DNA of 64,000 bases from Engraulis encrasicolus (lineage: Eukaryota; Chordata; Actinopteri; Clupeiformes; Engraulidae): assembly GCF_034702125.1 (NCBI RefSeq), contig NC_085871.1, positions 33,705,748-33,769,747 of the forward strand, in the 5' to 3' direction. How positions within the stretch are numbered: the stretch's first letter is position 1; every line of letters starts with the position of its first letter. Shown one piece after another: positions 32,661 to 46,170 of the stretch. The translations under genes were made by a program, and so were the position numbers. Under the pieces are notes generated by a model that was not told the DNA's origin, did no database searches, and saw only the letters and a list, made by a program, of their open reading frames with translations.

Positions 32661-35600
32661 TTAAAGCTGTTGTGAAAAGCAGATGCGTAGTGGACCTCTC
32701 GAACTTCTAGTGTTGAAGTAAGGGAAAAGCATCTCCCCTGACACGTGGTCAAAGCTGTACAACGTCAAATCTCTTTTCGGGTCCATGAATGTTAGCATCC
32801 GATGTGGGCAGTTCATCACCATTCGAATGACCCGAGGTCTATGCTTACAGGCCATATGCAGCACAGTCCTAGTCATTTTGCCAGCAAAATAGTTCCCATT
32901 GATGTGGTGGATGGTCCACTCTCCATGATCTGGATCCATTTCACGATGCGTATTATGTTGGAATGACTGCCTCACCACGCCGAGGGTCCATTTTTCATTC
33001 CTACCAACAACAACATCCCAGCAGTGCCTGCCAGTAGAGAATCCAATGGACCCCAGCACGCCAACATGAAGTCGCTGCGGATTTTTTGGACGTTTCAGTT
33101 TTTCCTCAGTGTATAGCAGTGAAGTGAGATCCCCAGAGAGGAGGAGATTGGCGGAGACTGTGTTTGGGTCCAAAAGCACCACTGGCTCTGTAGGAACATA
33201 AGAAATTGTAATTAATATACGATACACATTACTATACGATACACATTCCCATACAGGGGTCATGATACAATACGTATTGCGATCTACATCCCGATACATG
33301 GTTTTCAAGGTGATACATATCCCAATATTTTGGGCTTTTTTTTACATTTTGTTCTTTTTTTTTACATTTTTAAGAAAACAGACACATGTACACATATAAT
33401 CAAATGTTACTTTTTTGTTTTTCTGTAGCGCAAAAGTTACACCGTAGTGTATGTAAAACAAGGCATTCACAAATCCGTTGATCTACTGCATATTCAGCAA
33501 CTGATTGAAGTATTTTTTGTTGCACCGGAAATATCGATACTGACGCCTCCGTATCGATACGTGCATTGTGAAGAGGCCCGCGATACCGCATCCCGATACC
33601 GATATTTTGAACACACCCCTATCAAAGATGTCTAGGTATCAATGACTGATCATTTAAAATGGCGGATTGACATGGAGCATGATCCACTTATCCATGTAGG
33701 AGAGGTACACATTTCCATGCCATAAGGAATAATTAGAAATTGATGGTGAAAATGTGTGAAAGGGCAATGTGAATTTTGTAAATAAAATCCCAAGAAAATT
33801 GCACAGTGAACCAACGAAGAATAGTTGTGATTCAGGTGTACTGTTGGTTGGAAAAAGACCAAGAAAATCTATTGGAAGATACATGTAGACTCAATAATGA
33901 ACTGGTATTTAAAATGTACGACATGTAACGAGCTGTGCGGAAACACACAGATCTGAGGAGAGCCAGCCTAGCCCACAGTTGCCTGTGAGGTCAGAGGTTA
34001 CTCGGCGCCCTTTGCTCTATCTAGAGCGGGTGCAGCTTGCAGCCTGCCCATAATAGCTCAGGCGGAGAACTAGAAAAAGTAAGGTTGAAGGGTCAACACA
34101 AGGGTTAGTAATGAACACTTAAAGGTACACTGTGCAGGAAATGGTCAAAAAATGTAGGCCTGCAACTATGCTGCTTATTGAAATTGGGCTGCCTATTGCC
34201 GAATTTGATCTTTACATGAAAGTTTACTAATTACTAATTACTAATTTACTAATATTTACAAATATTTTTTAGTATGGTCCAAGTACAGTCCTTTTTGCAG
34301 CTAAAAATGGCTATTTTTGGAAATTCAAAATGGCGGACCATGGAGAAGATCCCCCTTTTCATGTATGAAAAGTGCAATTTTTCCAGTCATAATGAATACT
34401 TGCTGGTGCTGGTGGTAAGTATTCATGAAAAAGGTACCATTAGTGAAAGGGCAGCATCAATAATGGAAATAAACAATTAAAAATCTCACACAGTGTCCCT
34501 ATAAAATCTCTTAAACACTGGGCCTATCAAAACAACTGATCGGGAAATTAAATCATTTATCATATATAATCATGTTTATCATTCTTTTTCATACCAAGAG
34601 GCACAAAATAACCTCGAACAACAGAGCTATTGATTCACATTTCATTCACATTATGCGTGTCTCAAAGGTTGGTTTGAGTTTGTTTTTTCAATCCCAAGTA
34701 CTGTAGAAAATGGCAGTTCGTTTGGCTGCTGCTTGGAGCAATGGAAAAACGATAAATACATTTTGGACAATGTTTTACATTTTCGCAATCATGTAGGGAG
34801 TCTACTTTCTGTAGACTCAGATTCACCACATACCAAAGGCTGTAAATAGCACCATACATTTTCAGTAATTTACTCACGCTCACGTAGGTTATACGACGGT
34901 CCCCACAGTTCATTGCTCTGAAAGCGTATGTGCCGGACCATGTTATTGAGGTTGAATGGCTTTGGTTTTGCGCACTGGAACCTGTAGTAAGACATTTACA
35001 CACACTGTGAGTGTATATTTCCTCTGCAGAGTCAATGTTGGCATGATAGAAGGCAGAGTGTAAATACAGCATAGTTGCAGGGTGTCTAGGTCTACACCTC
35101 CAAAGAGATAATGTGGATGTGAGAAAATACCAAGCTATTGACATACCTGTGTGGTTGTGAGTAGGTCTGGAAATGGAAGAAATCAGAATCAGAATCATGT
35201 GCATCAGAATTATTTCAGGGCATGAGACATTTGCAATAGGACTATTTTGTAACTGGTTAGCTACAACCCCTGGCAAAAAGTATGGAATCACCTGTCGTGG
35301 AGGATGTTCATTGAGTCGTTTTATTTTATAAAAAATAGAGGGATGAAAGATGCAACACAAATCTCAAGTCATTTCAAAGTGCAACTGTCTGGCTTTAAGA
35401 AACACCAAAAGAAATTTAAAAAAACATTTGTGTTAGTAAGTAATGGTTACTTTTTTAGATCATGCACAGAGAAAAAAATATGGAATCACTCAACTCTGAG
35501 GAAAAAAATATGGAATCATGAAAAACAAACAAACAAAAAAGCACTCCAAAAGCTTTTTTGAATCACTTTTGGATTTTAGAACAACTTACAGTCTCTGAGG

Positions 35601-38600
35601 CATGGCATTTACGAGGAAAAAAACATTCCCTTCATTTTTGCCCCATTTTATCTCTGATTACAGTGCCAGATCATCTTAACGGATTGGAGCCTTGCCATTG
35701 ACCATGTTTTTTCAAATTTCCACCACAGATATCGTCTTGGATTTGAGTTCAAGGCTTTTTGTAGGCCTTGACACTTGACCTTATGTTTTTATCTTTAAGG
35801 CCACACCAATTTAATTTGTTGGTTCTCGGATTCGCCTCTTGTATTTTGTATCAAAATGAAAAAAAAAAAAAAAATCAGTTTCAATACCCCAAAAAATGAA
35901 ATCGCTAAAAAAAACGAAGACTGCATGTTTTCATGAACGGGGAGGTGTCTCTTTAGTAGTTGCAGGTCATGTGACGTAGAGAACCAATAAAACCACTCCT
36001 TTCAACATGCCGATTACGACTAGCGAATCAGGAAACATGTTACATTCAAACATTTACAGACAAACATGCAATGGCAAGTTGAAGCCCCTGTGGGTTAGCA
36101 GTAGCAGCGGTGAAACACAGTATTGCTCTTAGTGGAATTAGTGGAGTGGGATAGCAGTTTTAAAAAAGAAAAACAACAACTATTCAACTGTTGAATCATC
36201 TCAGTTTATTCAAACCAGATTAATATAATAATTGCCCTGTGACCTAATTTTGTGCCTGGTCTATTTGGCTGCCTTAATTCCCTTCTACACTGTCCTTCTC
36301 CATGTCCAGGTGTTTGCCTGTCTTGCACCTTCCTTTGGAGGTCCATGTGAGGCTGATATACAGGTGGTATAACCACACGACTAATTTTTTTTTTTTTTTT
36401 TTTTTCGCCCTCTCGCTTCAACTTTTTCCTGAAAAAATCCGAGAACCAACATATTAAATTGGTGTGGCCTAAAGAATGTATTCACAGGTTTTGCCAATGG
36501 ACAGGTACATTACCATTTCGAGAAATGATTTCATCATTCCGAAGCATCCTTTCAACTGATTGGATCAGAAAATTGTCAACATTTCAATATAAACTTGAGT
36601 ATTTATTGAAAAGGCATTGGCAACCATCTCCAATCACCTAAAGCAAATGGGCTTTACATACAGAGACATTCACGGATATCTGAACTTACACATGCACCCA
36701 AATTGGAAAAACAACAATGCAATGGCCCAAAAAAAGCATTCAGACAGTTTGACTGGATGGAAGTCTAATTAATTGACAAATTGTGAATCCTCTTTGAACA
36801 ATTTGATGCTGGAAGTGTTGTCTGGTGCACTTATTACATGGGGTTGATGAAAAATGAAAATGAGGATGACTGACTAATGAAAACGTACAAATGTCCACTG
36901 TCATTGACAATAGCCTATGGGGCTGCATGTCAGGTGAAGGCACTGGGGGGAACATGACTGCATTACATTTTCAATAAATGCACAAGTTAACGTTGTTGTT
37001 TTGGACACTTTTCTTATCCAATCAATTGAAGAGATGCTTGGAGATGATGAAATCTTTTCTTGGGATGTTAACAGATCTTTACTTGTCATACTGTAAAATC
37101 AGTGATGTCATCCATTGAAGAAAAACATATCGTCAGCTTACAAACAGTTTGGACCTCAACCAAATGAAAATCTGAGGTAGACGTTTAAGAAAATGGTCCA
37201 TGACAAGGCTCCAACCTGTAAAGCCAATGTGGTAACTGCAATCAGAGAAAGAGTGAGTAAAATTGATGAAGGGTATTGTTTTTCATCCATTAATGCCATT
37301 CCTCAGAAGCTGTGGGTTGTTAAGAAGCCCAGAGGTGGTGCAAAAAAGTCTTGAAGCGTTCTTTTGTCTGTTTGTTTTTCACGATTCCATATTTTTTTCC
37401 TCCGAGTTGAGTGATTCCATATTTTTTTTCTCTATGCATGCTCTAAAAAAGCAACAATTACTTACTAACTTAATTGTTTTTCTTGATTTCTTTTGGTGTT
37501 TCTTAAAGCCAGACAGTTCCCCTTTGAAAATTACTTGAGGTTTGTGTCGTATCATTCATCCTTCTATTTTTTATCAATTGAAACAACTCAATTAACATCC
37601 TCCATGACAGGTGATTCCATACTTTTTGCCAGGGGTTGTACAAGTACACAGTGCTGAAGCTAGGCCTGATTGAAATCAATCCATTAGATATTGTAAAAAC
37701 CTAGGCCCTACCTTTAGAAAGAGAATGTCGTCAGATTTCAGTCGTTGTTTTATTTCATCAATGGTCTTCATCACATCAGCCACATGATTGCGAATTTTTT
37801 TGATCTCGTTCTGAATCATCATATCTTTATGGTTTCTCTCCTCCGTCAACTCCTGAATCTTGGCCCTCTCTTGCTCGCAGAGATATTCATGACGTTTTTT
37901 AAACTCCTCCCTTATGTGAAATTCCATATATCGTGCCTGTTCCTGAAAGCACATACAGTAGAGTACAACAGAGTAACAATTATCTAGTTCAGTGACCATG
38001 CAGACATTCTGGTTGTGTTCATCTGTACACAGTACAACATCCATACCGTACCTGCATGTCAGTGGCTATCTTTTGAAGATCACTCTCTGCTTTACCCAGT
38101 GTTTTTTGGCTTTCAATGAATTTAGGTAGATCTTTGCTCATTTCCTTCTGTATGTGATTAAACACAGAATGGCAAAAATAATGTCATCTTGACTTACATT
38201 CACAAGAATTTGTGTTGTGTAAGTGTAGAGCAACCAATAATCATGACACATTAAGACACAATCATTGTCAACTTGTCCATATTCTGTATATGAAACAATT
38301 TTATCACCTTTAATTCTTCCACAGCTTCTTCGATGGGAACGCAGTTGTGCTTCTCATGTCTCTCAGACGTGTGGCAGGAAACACAAATAGGCTGCTTGTC
38401 ATCGAAACAGAACAATTTCACTTTCTTGCCATGCAGGGGACACAGCTGATCTGGCTGATCAACAGGTTTTACTGTTTCCGTCCTTTTTCTAACCGACTCA
38501 CAAAGACTCTTGAAGGCCAGGCTTTCTGTGGGTTCCTCAGATGAACATTCCTTTCTGCAGACGGGACACAGTAACACGTTTAGGCCCTTCCAATACTGTC

Positions 38601-38709
38601 GTATACACTCCTGGCAGAAGGTGTGGCTGCACTTCAGAACCACGGGGTCAGTGAAAATGCCATAGCATATTGTACAGGTGAGGTTCTCCTCGAGGACTTC
38701 GCTATCCAT
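32661..38709 (-). CDS. TRIM-B: RING/B-box/coiled-coil/PRY-SPRY E3 ubiquitin ligase
   Basis: Coding exons in transcript order: 38709-38308, 38147-38052, 37942-37712, 35166-35147, 34981-34884, 33187-32661 (402, 96, 231, 20, 98, 527 nt = 457 aa), all GT/AG and frame-consistent, no stops. RING C12, C15, C27, H29, C32, C35, C48, C51. B-box2 follows in the same exon (CPLHGKKVKLFC...CHTSERHEKH). The small exon is 20 nt against 23 in the paralogues, and the next is 98 nt against 119 and 113, both in-frame deletions. SPRY carries DPNTV, PKNPQRLHVGVLGS and HCWDVVVGRNE; it is more divergent than TRIM-A/C. An upstream in-frame ATG at 38874 would add 55 residues; the ATG at 38709 is preferred because it matches the paralogues. 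Intron 3 is swollen by a Tc1-like insertion and the last intron by a TTAA MITE. Confidence 0.9.
34123..34500 (-). mobile_element. Full-length TTAA MITE, inverted, in TRIM-B intron
   Basis: Reverse-orientation copy of 28201-28559: starts AGGTACACTGTGCAGG after TTAA (34119-34122), ends CACACAGTGTCCCT before ATAA (decayed TTAA). Confidence 0.9.
35264..37638 (+). mobile_element. Tc1/mariner-like transposon, degenerate, in TRIM-B intron
   Basis: TIR CAACCCCTGGCAAAAAGTAT and its inverted copy, with TA on both sides (35262-35263, 37639-37640). Without its nested Harbinger-like insert it is about 1.7 kb, the size of a full Tc1-like element. A decayed transposase on + can be followed by eye. Near 36890-36975 an IAYGA...GG segment resembles the second catalytic region. 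Near 37150-37350 there is a PNEN-like motif followed by KLWVVKKPRGGA. Many stops; not functional. Confidence 0.85.
35799..36469. mobile_element. PIF/Harbinger-like MITE nested in the Tc1-like element
   Basis: TIR begins GGCCACACCAATTTAAT and continues GTTGGTTCTCGGATT, with the inverted copy at the right end. TAA flanks both sides (35796-35798, 36470-36472), the 3-bp TSD typical of PIF/Harbinger. A T-run at 36387-36405. Confidence 0.88.
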
Positions 38710-39129
38710 CCTTTTAATCTGACACCAACTAGCACAAGTAGATTGGGCTGTTAGCGTGAAGCTCAGGCACAGTGTGACCAGCTGACGGACTGAGACAGTG
38801 CAGGCTGGAGGTTGTCTTTCACCAGCTGTCCGAGATGGGGTAGAGGGGTGTGCCCCTGGACACCCTAAAAACATGGCATGGAATAGTGTCTGAAGACCCC
38901 ACGTAACCTGAATCTTCTATGACAAGTGAAACTAACCCTCACCTGACCTAACTAAAAACATAACATGGAATGGTCTCTGTGGTCTCTCTGTAACCATCTA
39001 TGGTCTCTCTGTAAGCCTAACCCTAAATCCTTCTCTGACTTTATCACAAGTTCCCACAAACAAACATAACCTATTTTTCTTCTGTTGTATACAATAAGGA
39101 TAAGGACAGATATGTTAGGTTCAGATTTT

Positions 39130-39415
39130 TTTTTGAAAACTGAACTTCCCAAAAGACATTTGCTTCCAAATCCCATCCAGGACGCAATCTCAGGTTTGTA
39201 ATAAACATGTTCTGTGGACCCCTTGACTTGAGTCAACCAGTTGGCTAAAGGAAACATCTTCACTGCCTCACCAGGCTATAGCAGGCACTACAAGTGCCAA
39301 CCCAAAGAGTCAACATGGAGAGTGATGGGTGTTTCCATGAGAAGAACCTTACTGTGCCTGTACGATATGCAATGGTATTGTCACTGACCCCCTGGTAATG
39401 AAGTGCAGCCATTTG
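39130..39415 (+). pseudogene. Truncated TRIM promoter/5'UTR plus RING fragment
   Basis: 39150-39300 matches the sequence upstream of TRIM-A (21410-21600; shared CCAAATCCCATCCAGG). The ATG at 39315 starts the same MESDGCF/MESDACF beginning. The RING reads to about the second Cys pair (KCSH) and is then cut off at 39415. An insertion in the LT/CTIC region shifts the frame. Only the 5' portion of a TRIM gene was duplicated here. Confidence 0.85.
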
Positions 39416-39485
39416 CCCAAGATGGCTACATTTGTGTGGTTATTTATATACCGTAGCAACATGGCAGAGAGTGATGAGTCTGCAC

Positions 39486-39608
<123 letters not shown>

Positions 39609-39899
39609 CGAGGAGAGGAATTGGAAGAGGTTGATTTTCTTAAAAAAGTGATTATCTATGGGCCACACTGGGTGAAGAGGTGGGCTGCATGTGGCCCGCG
39701 GGCCTCCACTTGCCCATCCTGCTGTAGCATATAGCTAAACTGAACATCTGAAACTCCCTCCATTTTGTGCATGTGTGCTTAAGGCAATCATGGCGTTATT
39801 ACATATAGGCCTGGACTGTTATCGGGGATGCAGGGAATTTCCCAATGAGGCAACCATCCTCTAGCTCTAATGCTGTTGTCTTTTCTATATTTTACCCAC

Positions 39900-40985
<1,086 letters not shown>

Positions 40986-40999
40986 TGCAGCGATGGAAT

Positions 41000-41720
41000 G
41001 CCCTTTTGGTCCCAACCCAGCCCTGCATAACTGGAGAAAGTGAGAGCCCCGTCCTCCATACAGCTCAATGGCCAGGGCTATGCTAGTAAATTCAGGCAAT
41101 CCATAATAAAGGCCATGTTGAACACTGGGGATCTGAAATAGGTTTTGAGCTGGTGACATGCAGCTTTGATCATGCACAGCTGAAAATAAATCATGGGTCA
41201 ACAATAATTTAATTGGACCTCATTTAAAATGAGATGCATCCACCTAGTTCAGGTAATGACGACCTGTTGCTTGCTTGCCAAAAGTTGCCACACAGTAGTG
41301 TGTAGTGAATGCACGTTGCGACGTCAGAAACACAATATAATTGTGCATAAGGGCTCCTGCTCAACTCACATTCGTGCATAAACATGGTTCCATTTCTGCT
41401 TATCTCCTCTCCATGCGGCGAAGCACTACAATAGTTCTGTTATTGTCCCCATTCAGTTCGGTACAGTTTCAGTTCATTAGGGACCATGTACAATTTAAAC
41501 AAAATAGTTGCCTTTTTATGCCTTGTACTAGAGTTGGCCTCAGGATAGTTTACATCTGCAGTCCTGGCAGGACATGAAACATCCATAAAACATTGGTAGC
41601 TAAATGAAAGTGGAACAGTGGTCTGATCATTTGTACAGTAGATTCAGCCAGTAACATTCAGGAGCATCTCATGGACATAGGTTACACCTGACTGCCCTCT
41701 GAAAAATGAAAGCTAACTGG
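41000..41720. other. Spacer, nothing recognised
   Basis: No coding signal or delimited repeat. Confidence 0.4.
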
Positions 41721-41721
41721 G

Positions 41722-42021
41722 CGAATACACTGGCCGTGACGAGATTAAAGGGACAGAGAATCGCTTCTGTGCAGCAAGAGCGATTGAAGCAACTCGAGTA
41801 TGTCCGTTAAAAGCAGAATGCAAGCATTCCAACATTCCCATTGGCTGTGGCCATTGACCTTCATACAGTCATTGGCTATGGCTGCTTGTCGCCGAACCGC
41901 GTCATAGCTAATTTGCCTAATATTTCCAGGAGGTCAACTACAAACTGTCGCTGTCGTCGCGCGACTCAATACAAAGTCAATTACTTCTGTCGTCTCGCTC
42001 ATGTTATGGCCGGTGTATTCG
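41722..42021. mobile_element. 300-bp TIR element
   Basis: Left end CGAATACACTGGCCGTGAC and right end GTTATGGCCGGTGTATTCG pair with a few mismatches. No clear TSD, no ORF. Confidence 0.65.
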
Positions 42022-43099
42022 TGCGGTAAGGCATAATGTCAATCAATATTTTCTAAAATTTTCTAAAATATTTTCTTTCTCTTTCATACAAGAGTGATCA
42101 CATGTTCGTGAGACAAGGCAGAGGGTGAATTATGTGGGAAAAGGAGTGCAGATATTGATTGGTCCTTCATTTGTGCATCAATCTTTCAACCTTGCGCCAT
42201 AAGAGCCCTAGTGGTTCAATCCGAGAGCTTGGATTGAGTTTACTCACTTTCTTCACAGTCTCGTTATCTTTCTCTCTCTGTATCTCCCACTCTCAAAACA
42301 TAAATAAACAGAAATTTACAGGCAGGGTAAGGGGAACATGAGGGTGAATATGAGCTATGATTTGTTCCTTTTTTCATGATTTTTCTATATGCCCGGGTCA
42401 AATTGACCCAAACACCTTTTATGTAACCAAATCACGAACACCTTACAAGGGTTAATTGCTGTTTTGCAGAGTTGTACAAAGTAGATAGAGAAGTATTCTT
42501 ACAAATGTAATTAGAGCACTAGTAATTTCAACATTGTAATATCCCACCAGTGTTGTAATTACACCACTTCTACATTTACTTTATACACAACTTTGCTGCT
42601 TTGCCTAATTAATAGCTTCACCCAGTAGACTAACATTGAGACGCATCTCATGATGTGGATTACACCTGCCCTCTGAGCAATGCAAACCTGCAACAGTTCT
42701 GCCAGGAAGACTCAAGTGTCACGTATGCATTTTGACAAGCAAATCAGTGGTCAAAGTTTTCTTTATAATGATGGGTCTTCCTCACCTGTCTTGCTGCATC
42801 ATCTTTCTTGGTGTGGTAAGTTATCCTCGTTCGTCCACATATACTTATTACGAGTCACAAGTCACACAATTTGACTGAATTTCACAATTTCGACAACTTT
42901 AATATTCAATACATATGGTTGGTCATTATTTTAATTTACAAAGGTCGTGAACATTGAGCAACTACTTATATCAGTCAATGTTAACGGACAATAACATTAG
43001 GGGCAGAAAACATTCCATGTTTACTGCCTTCACTGTTCACTTCAATGTGCCAAGGATTAAATAAAAGTCAAAATGGAGCAGTTGTGTCATAGATTTGTT
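42022..43099. other. Spacer downstream of TRIM-C
   Basis: A small hairpin GGGTCAAATTGACCC at about 42397-42411 belongs to a pattern common in fish repeats. Otherwise nothing supported. Confidence 0.4.
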
Positions 43100-43105
43100 T
43101 TTATT
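43100..43105 (-). terminator. Polyadenylation signal for TRIM-C
   Basis: AATAAA on the minus strand, about 130 bp after the TRIM-C stop codon. Confidence 0.5.
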
Positions 43106-43230
43106 GTTTCAGGACTAACCACAGCCTCATTAACCTTATAGTGTTTCCGCTACATACGAACATAGCAGTACACATAATTAGCCAACAATCCATTTCATCA
43201 TCATTTACAATTAAATAATGTGCTGCTGCA

Positions 43231-45747
43231 TTAAGGCTGTTCTGGAAAGCAGAGGCGTAGTGGACATTTCAGACTTCCAGTACTGAAGTAAGGGGAAAGC
43301 TTCTCATTGAAAGCATGGTTAAAGGTGCACAGAGTAACATCTGCGCTTGGGTCTGAAAATGTTATCTGCCCACGCTCATAGTCCAGCTCAATTCGAATCA
43401 TCTGAGGGCTCTTGGTCACCTTGATCTCCATCTTTGCCTTGACGCCCACCCGATACTTCCCACTGATGTATCGAATGCAATATATTCCACCCTCTGGCTG
43501 GAATTTCATCAGCTTCTTCCGACAGACAGACTTCTTCACCACACCGAGCACCCAGAAGTCATTGTCACCAACCTCCACATCCCAACTGTGACGACCAGTA
43601 GTAAACCCTTTGGACCCCAGCACACCTATAATGAATCGCTCTGGGATTTCAGGAACCTTCTGCTTGTCCTCAGTGTATGTAAGTGAAGTGAGATCTTCAG
43701 AGATGATGAGTTTGGGAGCGGCCGTGTTTGGGTCCAGAACCATTGGATCTGCAGGGACAAGCCAAAGTATAATGTAAATGGTGGGACATTCTTTTCGTTT
43801 TAATTATTTACACAATGCACTCGATTGATGTAGGTTACTTAGTCTGAAAACCATGCATCACAACAGTTACTATACTCACTGTATCTCTGATATGACTCTG
43901 TCCATAGCTGATGATTCAGAGAGCATACATGTTGTACCATGTTAATCAGGCAGCCTGACAAATTCTCTGGCTCTTCTGTTTCACACTGGAGCCTGTAAGA
44001 CGTTAATACAGTAGACACTGTGAGTACAAACAATAAGCTGTTACCTCCAGGCAGTCAATAATTGGCATGATGAGACAGAGCTATTCAATGTTTCAAGAAG
44101 GAGGCCGCACCTTGCATAGAAGTAGCTTTTTATTGCATAACCGCGTTTCGGCGTGTGCATTCTTCATTGGGTCCACTGAAGAAGGCACACACCGAAACAC
44201 GGTTGTGCATTTAAAAAAAACTATTATGTAAGGTGCGGCCTCCTTCTTGAAACATTGAATTTACTATTTGGGCCAGAATCCTCAGAAATTAAATAATTAA
44301 CCCCTTAGCGCAGCACTATGGCTCTCTGTAATGTCATTTCAATGTTGTTATGATGTAGTTTAGCATTTTCTGCAAGTGAATAGGGTCGCCGGCGACCCCT
44401 GCTGCAGTAAGAGGCTACGAGTGATGCTTGCTCCAAGAAGAAAAAAAGAGACATAACATAACATTAACATACCTGTGTGGACTTGAATAGTAGGACTGGT
44501 GGAAATGGAAGAAAATATGAATGGAATGGAAGAAAAAATTGTTTGAGAATGGTTATTTCAGGACATGAGCCGTTACTACTATTAACAATAATCATAATAC
44601 ATCTTTAGAGTGCTTTTCAAGATACCAAAGGTCAAGAATACTTGAAAAAAATGCATGAATCATGAACAATTTGGATTTCGCATCACTTGCTCTAGCACTA
44701 CAAAAACAAAATTGAAGTTCTACAGTAAATCCACTAACTGTTGAAGTCCTACCTGTAGAAACTGGATGTGGTCGGACGCCATTTCCTTTTTTATTGTCTC
44801 AATAGTTTCCTGCAAAGTACTGATCTCTCCCCGAAGTCTTTCCATTCTGTCCTCCATTGCCCTGCTTTTCTTTTCTTTCTCGTCTCTCAGGGCCTGAAGC
44901 TTGACTGCTTCTTGCACATTTAAGAATGTGTGAAGTTTTTCAAACTGCTTAATTATATGAAGTTCAGCAGATTCAGCTTGATTCTGAAAACATATTCACA
45001 TGCATAGTAGAGATTGTTATTGTTATTATTAGTAGAGATTGTTATTATTATTAGTAGAGATTGTTATTGTTATTATTCAATGCAATTAAATTGTCATATA
45101 TTTTGATCTTGTGAAACAATATAATGCATGGTATTCCTACCTGCATGTGTGTGGAAATGTTTTGAAGTTCATCTTCCCTTTGCTTCAGAGTATGCAGACT
45201 TTGATGGAAAGTAGTCAAACCACCTTCTATTTCCTGCTGCACTCAGACAAATAAGAATGTCAAAAACATAGTGATTACCATAGCATTCACAAGAAACAAT
45301 GTTTACTTCCAAACTCTGGTGATACGACGTCGACCAGTTTTACTTCACCTTTAAGTCTTCCACAACTTCTTCGATGGGAGAGCAGGTGTGGTTTTTATGT
45401 CTCTTGGATGTGTGGCAGATGACACAAATAGACTGCTTGTCCTCGACACAAAACAATTTCACCTTCTCGCCATGCAGGGGACATAGCTGGTCCAACTGAA
45501 CAACAGGTAGACCGACCGCTGACCTTATTTTAACTGACTCACAAAGATCCTTGAAGGCCAGGCTTTGTGTGGGTTCCTCAGATGAACATTCCTTTCTGCA
45601 GACGGGACACAACAACACATCCCGGTCTTTCCAGTACTGTCGCAGACACTCTTGGCAGAAGGTATGGCTACACTTCAAAGACACGGGGTCAGTAAAAATG
45701 TCATGGCATATTGTACAGGTAAGATTCTCCACAGGGAAGCTGTCCAT
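43231..45747 (-). CDS. TRIM-C: RING/B-box/coiled-coil/PRY-SPRY E3 ubiquitin ligase
   Basis: Coding exons in transcript order: 45747-45349, 45236-45141, 44983-44753, 44495-44473, 43992-43880, 43748-43231 (399, 96, 231, 23, 113, 518 nt = 459 aa), all GT/AG, same phases as TRIM-A, no stop inside. RING C11, C14, C26, H28, C31, C34, C47, C50. B-box2 CPLHGEKVKLFC...CHTSKRHKNH. Coiled coil about 134-242. PRY/SPRY about 288-459 with DPNTAAPKLIISEDLTSL, PEIPERFIIGVLGS and HSWDVEVGDND. The usual Cys of the HCWDV motif is Ser here (HSWDV). It is the most compact of the three genes. It is separated from TRIM-B in the same orientation by the truncated copy and a LINE, consistent with tandem duplication. 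A possible interferon-type element lies about 80 bp upstream of the ATG. Confidence 0.92.
44083..44260. mobile_element. 178-bp foldback element in TRIM-C intron
   Basis: The outermost 31 bp at each end (44083-44113 and 44230-44260) are a perfect inverted repeat, and pairing continues inward around CGCGTTTCGG / CCGAAACACG. No TSD recognised. Confidence 0.88.
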
Positions 45748-45826
45748 CCTGCCCTTCTCTTAACTGGCACTGGTAACTTTAGTAACAGATTTCGTTTCGA
45801 TAGACAACTGACAGAGGAAGCGGTTA

Positions 45827-45838
45827 AGTTTCGATTCC
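45827..45838 (-). promoter_or_regulatory. ISRE/EICE-like site upstream of TRIM-C
   Basis: On the minus strand GGAATCGAAACT, one mismatch from the interferon-stimulated response element core GAAANNGAAACT and a perfect fit to the ETS-IRF composite GGAANNGAAA. It is about 80 bp before the start codon. A nearby CGAAACGAAA (45789-45800 region) adds a second degenerate GAAA pair. Confidence 0.4.
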
Positions 45839-45849
45839 CAAATTAATAT

Positions 45850-46170
45850 ATAAAGAGGCCCCACCCTTTAGTGTCGTAATGTTTGGTTTCTAGGCAACAT
45901 CAACATCATGTTTTGAAACTGTTAGAAAATAGGCTAGATTCTGAGGTGCTGAAATTTGATGCATTGGCTTACAACAAGTAGTTAAGGAATTGATTTGTGT
46001 TTGCAAAGAAATCCTACAATATTTTTTAAATGATTAAAAACATTAAAATAACTTTTTGTCTTGCTTTTCCCTGTGTTAGATTGAGTACTCAAACCACAAT
46101 GGCCCCATGTGACAATCATGAGATGAAGATTAAATGAATGCTGATTAATCAAAAAAATGCTGATTAGTCA
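45850..46170. other. Spacer upstream of TRIM-C
   Basis: An A/T TATA-like stretch is at 45846-45853; otherwise nothing recognised. Confidence 0.35.

Noticed and set aside
34662..35360. 232-codon frame on - across TRIM-B
   Set aside because: It reads the two small TRIM-B exons in a wrong frame and crosses introns; the spliced model explains the region better.
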